Shown here: piece after piece, positions 59,914-64,000 of the stretch
Layout of the letters: each line of letters begins with the position of its first letter
Numbering within the stretch: the first letter of the stretch is position 1
From: JAGVSV01 sp040766135
GTDB taxonomy: Bacteria > Bacillota > Clostridia > Christensenellales > Aristaeellaceae
NCBI GenBank assembly: GCA_040766135.1
Contig: JAXGRA010000003.1
Span: 133,288-197,287, forward strand
Direction: 5' to 3'
DNA: 64,000 nucleotides
Position numbers and translations under genes: made by a program
Notes under the pieces: generated by a model
What the model saw: the letters and a program-made list of their open reading frames with translations, nothing else
Told to the model about the DNA's origin: nothing
Database searches by the model: none

Positions 59914-61346
59914 TGGATTACACCACCTATCGTTCCCCTTTTTCGGCGCGCTATGCCAGCCTGCCCATGCAGCGTATCTTCAGCGAGCAGCACAAGTTTG
60001 AAACCTGGCGCAGGCTGTGGGTCATTTTGGCGGAGTGCGAACAGGCGCTGGGCCTGCCCATCACCGATGCGCAGCTGGACGAACTGCGCGCCAACATCAC
60101 CAACATTGACTTTGACGCCGCGCGCCAGCATGAGCGCACGCTGCGGCACGATGTGATGGCGCATGTGCATGCCTATGGCGATGTATGCCCCACCGCGCGC
60201 CCCATCATCCACTTAGGCGCCACCAGCTGCTATGTGGGCGACAATGCCGATGTGCTGCTGCTGCGCGAGGGGCTGCAGCTGGTGCGTGCGCGCCTGGTGC
60301 AGGTGGCGCGCGCGCTGCATGCCTTTGCCTGGCAGCATAAGGATGTGCCGGTGCTGGGCTTTACGCACTTCCAGCCCGCGCAGCCCACCACGCTGGGCAA
60401 GCGCGCCTGCCTGTGGCTGTACGATGTGCTGTGTGATTTATTGGAAACCGACCAGGTCCTGGATAGTTTGCTGCCGCTGGGCTGCAAGGGCACCACCGGC
60501 ACGCAGGCCTCCTTCCTGGCGCTGTTTGACGGCGATGTGGACAAGGTGCTGGAACTTGACCGCCTCACCGCACAGGCCATGGGCTTTGAGCGCAGCATGC
60601 CCGTGACCGGGCAGACCTATTCGCGCAAGCAGGACAGCCGCGTGCTGGCGCTGCTCAGCCAGATTGCGCAGACCGCGCATAAATTCAGCAACGATATCCG
60701 GCTGCTTGCGCACTTAAAAGAGGTGGAGGAGCCGTTTGAGCGCAGCCAGGTGGGTTCCTCTGCGATGCCGTACAAGCGCAACCCCATGCGCTGCGAGCGC
60801 ATGGCCGGGCTGGCGCGGTTTGTGATCTCCAACGTGCAAAATGCTGCCATGACTGCCGCCGAGCAATGGTTGGAGCGCACGTTAGACGACAGCGCCAACC
60901 GCAGGCTGTCCTTAGCCGAAGGGTTTTTGGCCACCGACGGCCTGCTGGTGCTGTTTGCCAATGTAGCTTCCGGGTTGGTGGTATACCCCCGCGTGATTGA
61001 ACAGCGCCTGCGCGAGGAGCTGCCGTTCATGGCTACCGAGGACATCATGATGCACGCCGTGCGCAAGGGCGGCGACCGCCAGACGCTGCACGAGCGCATC
61101 CGGCAGCACGCCATGGCCGCCGGCCAGCGCATCAAGCAGGAGGGCTTGCCCAATGACCTGTTAGAGCGCATTGCCGATGACCCGGCCTTTGGCTTGTCGC
61201 CTGACGAACTGCCCGATCTGCTTGACCCCGCGCGCTTTACCGGCCTGGCCGCCCGTCAGGCCGAGGACTACCTGTCCGGCGAAGCCGCGCAGATACTGGA
61301 AACATATCAGGATATCCCATCGCCTGATGCCGAGGTTACGATTTAG
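59913..61346 (+). CDS. purB: Adenylosuccinate lyase
   Basis: Splits adenylosuccinate and SAICAR in purine synthesis. 477 residues of the fumarase/aspartase superfamily: IIHLGATSCYVGDNADVLLL, GFTHFQPAQPTTLGKRACLW with the catalytic His, and the signature GSSAMPYKRNPMRCERMAGL. The shape matches the longer, eukaryote-like PurB found in many Clostridia. TAATG overlap with the preceding gene shows coupling. Confidence 0.96.
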   Translation: MDYTTYRSPFSARYASLPMQRIFSEQHKFETWRRLWVILAECEQALGLPITDAQLDELRANITNIDFDAARQHERTLRHDVMAHVHAYGDVCPTARPIIHLGATSCYVGDNADVLLLREGLQLVRARLVQVARALHAFAWQHKDVPVLGFTHFQPAQPTTLGKRACLWLYDVLCDLLETDQVLDSLLPLGCKGTTGTQASFLALFDGDVDKVLELDRLTAQAMGFERSMPVTGQTYSRKQDSRVLALLSQIAQTAHKFSNDIRLLAHLKEVEEPFERSQVGSSAMPYKRNPMRCERMAGLARFVISNVQNAAMTAAEQWLERTLDDSANRRLSLAEGFLATDGLLVLFANVASGLVVYPRVIEQRLREELPFMATEDIMMHAVRKGGDRQTLHERIRQHAMAAGQRIKQEGLPNDLLERIADDPAFGLSPDELPDLLDPARFTGLAARQAEDYLSGEAAQILETYQDIPSPDAEVTI

Positions 61347-62068
61347 TGCATGGTGCGATGAACAGCCCACAGCCTGATCCGTGGGCGCGCAGCCGCATGC
61401 TGGTGGGCGATGCAGGCGTGGCGGCGCTCAAGGACAGCCGGGTGGCGGTGTTTGGCGTGGGCGGCGTGGGCGGCTATGCCTGTGAGGCGCTGGCCCGCGC
61501 CGGTGTAGGCGCGCTGGATGTAATAGACGGCGACACCGTAGCGATGAGCAACCTGAACCGCCAGATCGTCGCGCTGACCAGCACGCTAGGGCGCAACAAG
61601 GCCGAGGCCATGGTGCAGCGCATCCGCGACATTCACCCGGCCTGCCAGGTGCGCGCCATCCCCCGGTTTTATACACAGGATACCTGGGATGATTGGCCGC
61701 TGGATGGCTATGACGCCATTGTGGACGCGGTGGACATGGTATCGGCCAAGGTGGAGTTAGCCGTGCGCGCGCAGCAGTCTGGAATATTTATTGTCAGCGC
61801 CATGGGCGCGGGCAACCGCATCTCGCCTGCCGGGTTTATGGCCGCCGATATCCAGGATACCTCGGGCTGTCCGCTGGCGCGGGTGATGCGCCGGGAGCTG
61901 AAGCGCCGGGGCGTTGCGCATCTGCGCGTGGTGTACTCGCCGGTGCCGCCGCAGGTGACCGTGCAGCCGCCGGGCAGCATGGTGTTTGCGCCCGGCGTGG
62001 CGGGGCTGTGGCTGGCGCATGAGGTGGTGGCGCAGCTTACGCGCAGCGGCGCGCCCGGCATGGTATAA
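61346..62068 (+). CDS. tcdA: tRNA threonylcarbamoyladenosine dehydratase
   Basis: A 240-residue E1-like enzyme that cyclises the t6A modification of tRNA at position 37. RSRMLVGDAGVAALKDSRVA, VFGVGGVGGYACEALARAGV (ATP-binding Rossmann) and DGDTVAMSNLNRQIVAL are typical, with DAVDMVSAKVELAVRA after it. The start may be GTG 61346, overlapping the purB stop and preceded by GAGGT, or ATG 61358, which lacks a clear site. Confidence 0.9.
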   Translation: MHGAMNSPQPDPWARSRMLVGDAGVAALKDSRVAVFGVGGVGGYACEALARAGVGALDVIDGDTVAMSNLNRQIVALTSTLGRNKAEAMVQRIRDIHPACQVRAIPRFYTQDTWDDWPLDGYDAIVDAVDMVSAKVELAVRAQQSGIFIVSAMGAGNRISPAGFMAADIQDTSGCPLARVMRRELKRRGVAHLRVVYSPVPPQVTVQPPGSMVFAPGVAGLWLAHEVVAQLTRSGAPGMV

Positions 62069-62098
62069 TTGAGCAAACCACCGGCAAAGGAGCGTACC

Positions 62099-63964
62099 GT
62101 GCTGTCCGACATTCACTCCCCGCAGGATATCAAAAACCTGACCGACAAACAGGTGCAGGCGCTGCTGCCCGAAATCCGCGAGGCCATTATTGACGCCGTA
62201 GCGCATTGCGGCGGCCACTTGGCCAGCAATCTGGGCGCGGTGGAATTGACCGTGGCGCTGCACCGCGTGTTTGATACGCCCAAGGATAAGATTGTATTTG
62301 ACGTGGGGCATCAGTGCTATACCCACAAGATATTAACCGGCCGGTATGGCCGCATGCACACGCTGCGCCAGTTTGGCGGGCTGAGCGGCTTTCCGCGCAT
62401 TACGGAAAGCGAGCACGACGCCTATGGCACCGGCCATGCTTCCACGGCCATTTCCGCAGCGCTGGGGCTGGCCCGCGCGCGGGATTTGCAGGGCGGCGAT
62501 GAGCATGTAGTGGCCGTGGTGGGCGATGGCGCGCTGACCGGCGGCATGTGTTATGAAGCGCTCAACGATGCCGGCAGCTGCAAAACGCGGCTGATTGTCA
62601 TCCTCAACGACAACCAGATGAGCATTGCGCCCAATGTGGGCGCGCTGTCCAATTATTTGACGTATATGCGCACCAGCCGCGGGTGGATTCATGCCAAGCG
62701 CGCGGTGGAGCGTGTGCTCAAGCGCCTGCCATTGGTGGGCAAGCCGCTGCATCATATGGTGCAGGGCTTTAAAAATCATCTGCGCAATGTATTTGTGCAC
62801 GATAAATTCTTTGACGCGCTGGGCTTCCGGTATTTGGGGCCGGTGGACGGGCAGGATGAAAAGGCGCTGGAAACATTTTTGCGCCGTGCGCGCATGTTGG
62901 AAGAGCCCGTGCTGCTGCACATCGTGACCACCAAGGGGCAGGGCTACACGCCTGCCGAAAGCGAGCCCGCGCGCATGCACGGCGTGCAGCCCTTTGACCG
63001 GCACAGCGGCTCGCCCGCAACAAGCAGCGCAGGGCGCTCCTTTGGCAAGGCGGCGGGAGCTTGGTTGACCCAGCGCGCCCGTACCGACCAGCGCATTGTA
63101 GCGGTGGCGGCGGCGATGGTGGATTCCACCGGGTTGGGCACCTTCCGAGACGAACACCCCACGCGCCTGTTTGATGTGGGCATCGCGGAGGAGCACGCCG
63201 TCACGCTGGCCGCCGGCATGGCGCGCGGCGGGCTGCGGCCTTTTGTAGCCATTTACGATACCTTTTTGCAGCGCGGCTTTGACCAGTTGATTGCCGACGT
63301 TGCGGTGCAAAACCTGCCCGTAGTCTTTTTAATGGATCGCGCCGGGCTGGGCGGCGAGGACGGCCCCACGCACCATGGCGTGTTTGGCCTGTCCTACCTG
63401 CGCATGATCCCCGGCATGACGGTGCTGGCCCCGCGCTGCGTGGAGGAGCTGCAGGGCATGATGGCATGGGCGCTTGCGCATTCCGGCCCCGTGGCCATCC
63501 GCTACCCGCGCGCCGAGGCGCCCGAACAGCCGCCCTACCCCGGCAAACCGTTTGTGCCGGGGCAATGGGAAGTGCTGGCGGAGGGCAAAGACGTGGCGCT
63601 GTTGGCCAGCGGCAGCATGGTGGCTGAAGCGCTGTCTGCCGCGCGTTTGCTGGCGGACGAAGGTATCCAGGCTGTGGTCATCAGCGCAGGCAGCGTCAAG
63701 CCGCTGGATGAATCGTTGCTGCGCCGCTTGGCGAAGGAACACATACCGTTTGTGACGCTGGAGGAGCATGTGCTGATCGGCGGCTTTGGCAGCGCGGTGG
63801 CCGAATACTGCACGGCCCATGGGCTGACCGGCCCGCGCGCTATGTTAGCCCTGCCCGATGTCTTTGTGACGCATGGAAAGCGGGATAAACTGCTGCATCA
63901 GCAGGGGCTGGACGCAGCTTCCATTGCCGGGCGCGTCCAGCAGGCGGTGAGGAAGATCCCATGA
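62099..63964 (+). CDS. dxs: 1-deoxy-D-xylulose-5-phosphate synthase
   Basis: Joins pyruvate and glyceraldehyde 3-phosphate in the first step of the MEP isoprenoid pathway. 621 residues. The thiamine-diphosphate site is VVGDGALTGGMCYEALNDAG, with VFDVGHQCYTHKILTGRYG before it; the pyrimidine domain has FDVGIAEEHAVTLAAGMARG and DRAGLGGEDGPTHHGVFGL. GTG 62099 follows AAAGGAGCGTACC. The stop overlaps the next start (ATGA). Confidence 0.96.
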   Translation: MLSDIHSPQDIKNLTDKQVQALLPEIREAIIDAVAHCGGHLASNLGAVELTVALHRVFDTPKDKIVFDVGHQCYTHKILTGRYGRMHTLRQFGGLSGFPRITESEHDAYGTGHASTAISAALGLARARDLQGGDEHVVAVVGDGALTGGMCYEALNDAGSCKTRLIVILNDNQMSIAPNVGALSNYLTYMRTSRGWIHAKRAVERVLKRLPLVGKPLHHMVQGFKNHLRNVFVHDKFFDALGFRYLGPVDGQDEKALETFLRRARMLEEPVLLHIVTTKGQGYTPAESEPARMHGVQPFDRHSGSPATSSAGRSFGKAAGAWLTQRARTDQRIVAVAAAMVDSTGLGTFRDEHPTRLFDVGIAEEHAVTLAAGMARGGLRPFVAIYDTFLQRGFDQLIADVAVQNLPVVFLMDRAGLGGEDGPTHHGVFGLSYLRMIPGMTVLAPRCVEELQGMMAWALAHSGPVAIRYPRAEAPEQPPYPGKPFVPGQWEVLAEGKDVALLASGSMVAEALSAARLLADEGIQAVVISAGSVKPLDESLLRRLAKEHIPFVTLEEHVLIGGFGSAVAEYCTAHGLTGPRAMLALPDVFVTHGKRDKLLHQQGLDAASIAGRVQQAVRKIP

Positions 63965-64000
63965 AACAGCGTGCCGATGTGCTGCTACACCGGCAGGGGC
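63961..64000 (+). CDS. tlyA: TlyA-family rRNA methyltransferase / hemolysin-like protein (start only)
   Basis: Only MKQRADVLLHRQG is visible. The start overlaps the dxs stop by three bases. The sequence resembles the S4-domain front of TlyA proteins, and dxs-tlyA is a common gene order in Firmicutes. The rest is outside the window, so the call leans on context. Confidence 0.6.
   Translation, partial: MKQRADVLLHRQG

Noticed and set aside
1..64000. CRISPR array, phage module or rRNA operon
   Set aside because: No spaced direct repeats, phage structural genes or rRNA-like sequence were found by reading the window.

Overview
The window reads as a GC-rich, anaerobic Firmicute of the class Clostridia, probably gut-associated. 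Supporting signs are strong AGGAGG-type ribosome sites, GTG/TTG starts, an [FeFe]-hydrogenase-like protein, FeoAB iron uptake, a DtxR-type regulator, a Dxs isoprenoid gene and many carbohydrate genes. Most of the sequence is GC-rich with dense gene packing. Several blocks are visibly poorer in GC: the broken gene near 4.4-4.9 kb, the restriction-modification pair at 14.7-16.3 kb, feoAB at 39-41.4 kb, and the sugar transporter block at 45.4-53.2 kb. These look like later arrivals. The taxonomic placement is inference.

Layout. 0-4.1 kb: end of a response regulator, then xylAB (xylose to xylulose 5-phosphate) and a DIP1984-family gene. 4.1-6.6 kb: a frameshifted HEPN-like gene next to an IS5-superfamily insertion sequence whose right end abuts the terminator of the next gene. 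6.7-14.7 kb: small accessory genes (DUF4342, homocysteine methyltransferase, several acetyltransferases including an AAC(6')-like one, a MagIII-like DNA glycosylase, a HAD phosphatase, a VOC protein, a TIM-barrel isomerase) and two decayed loci. 14.7-16.3 kb: a PmeII-like restriction enzyme with its methyltransferase. 16.5-25 kb: arylamine acetyltransferase, a TIM-barrel protein, a nucleotidyltransferase overlapping a diverged acetate-kinase-like gene, zwf, an ABC exporter and an MFS transporter.

25.3-38.4 kb: a secreted cell-wall protein, sugar dehydrogenases and isomerases, a GH5 enzyme, an AraC regulator, murQ with a divergent kinase gene broken by several frameshifts, two FAD oxidoreductases in tandem, a nucleotidyltransferase and a flavin reductase. 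38.8-42 kb: a Feo iron uptake module (FeoB-associated Cys-rich peptide, FeoB, FeoA) divergent from an iron-type DtxR regulator, with three copies of an inverted repeat GTTAG-N6-CTAAC. 42.2-45.4 kb: a compact five-gene operon, DRTGG / HATPase / sensory-type [FeFe] hydrogenase / DRTGG / PHP phosphoesterase. This is the most intriguing system in the window: the hydrogenase keeps the H-cluster cysteines but has Ala where catalytic enzymes have the proton-transfer Cys, and it sits with signalling proteins rather than electron-transfer subunits.

45.4-54.2 kb: a GH78-like rhamnosidase, a nucleoside hydrolase, an IS30 element with an apparent 17-bp target duplication, and a sugar ABC transporter operon (two permeases, binding protein) ending in a GH43-like glycosidase. 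54.3-64 kb: a small protein with a histone-H1-like tail, a metallo-beta-lactamase-fold hydrolase, a nucleoside phosphorylase, an ABC exporter, and a housekeeping run of isoaspartyl peptidase, purB, tcdA, dxs and the start of tlyA.

All calls are from reading the sequence and remembered family features; no database search was run. Intergenic stretches not listed are under about 300 bases and showed nothing I could support.
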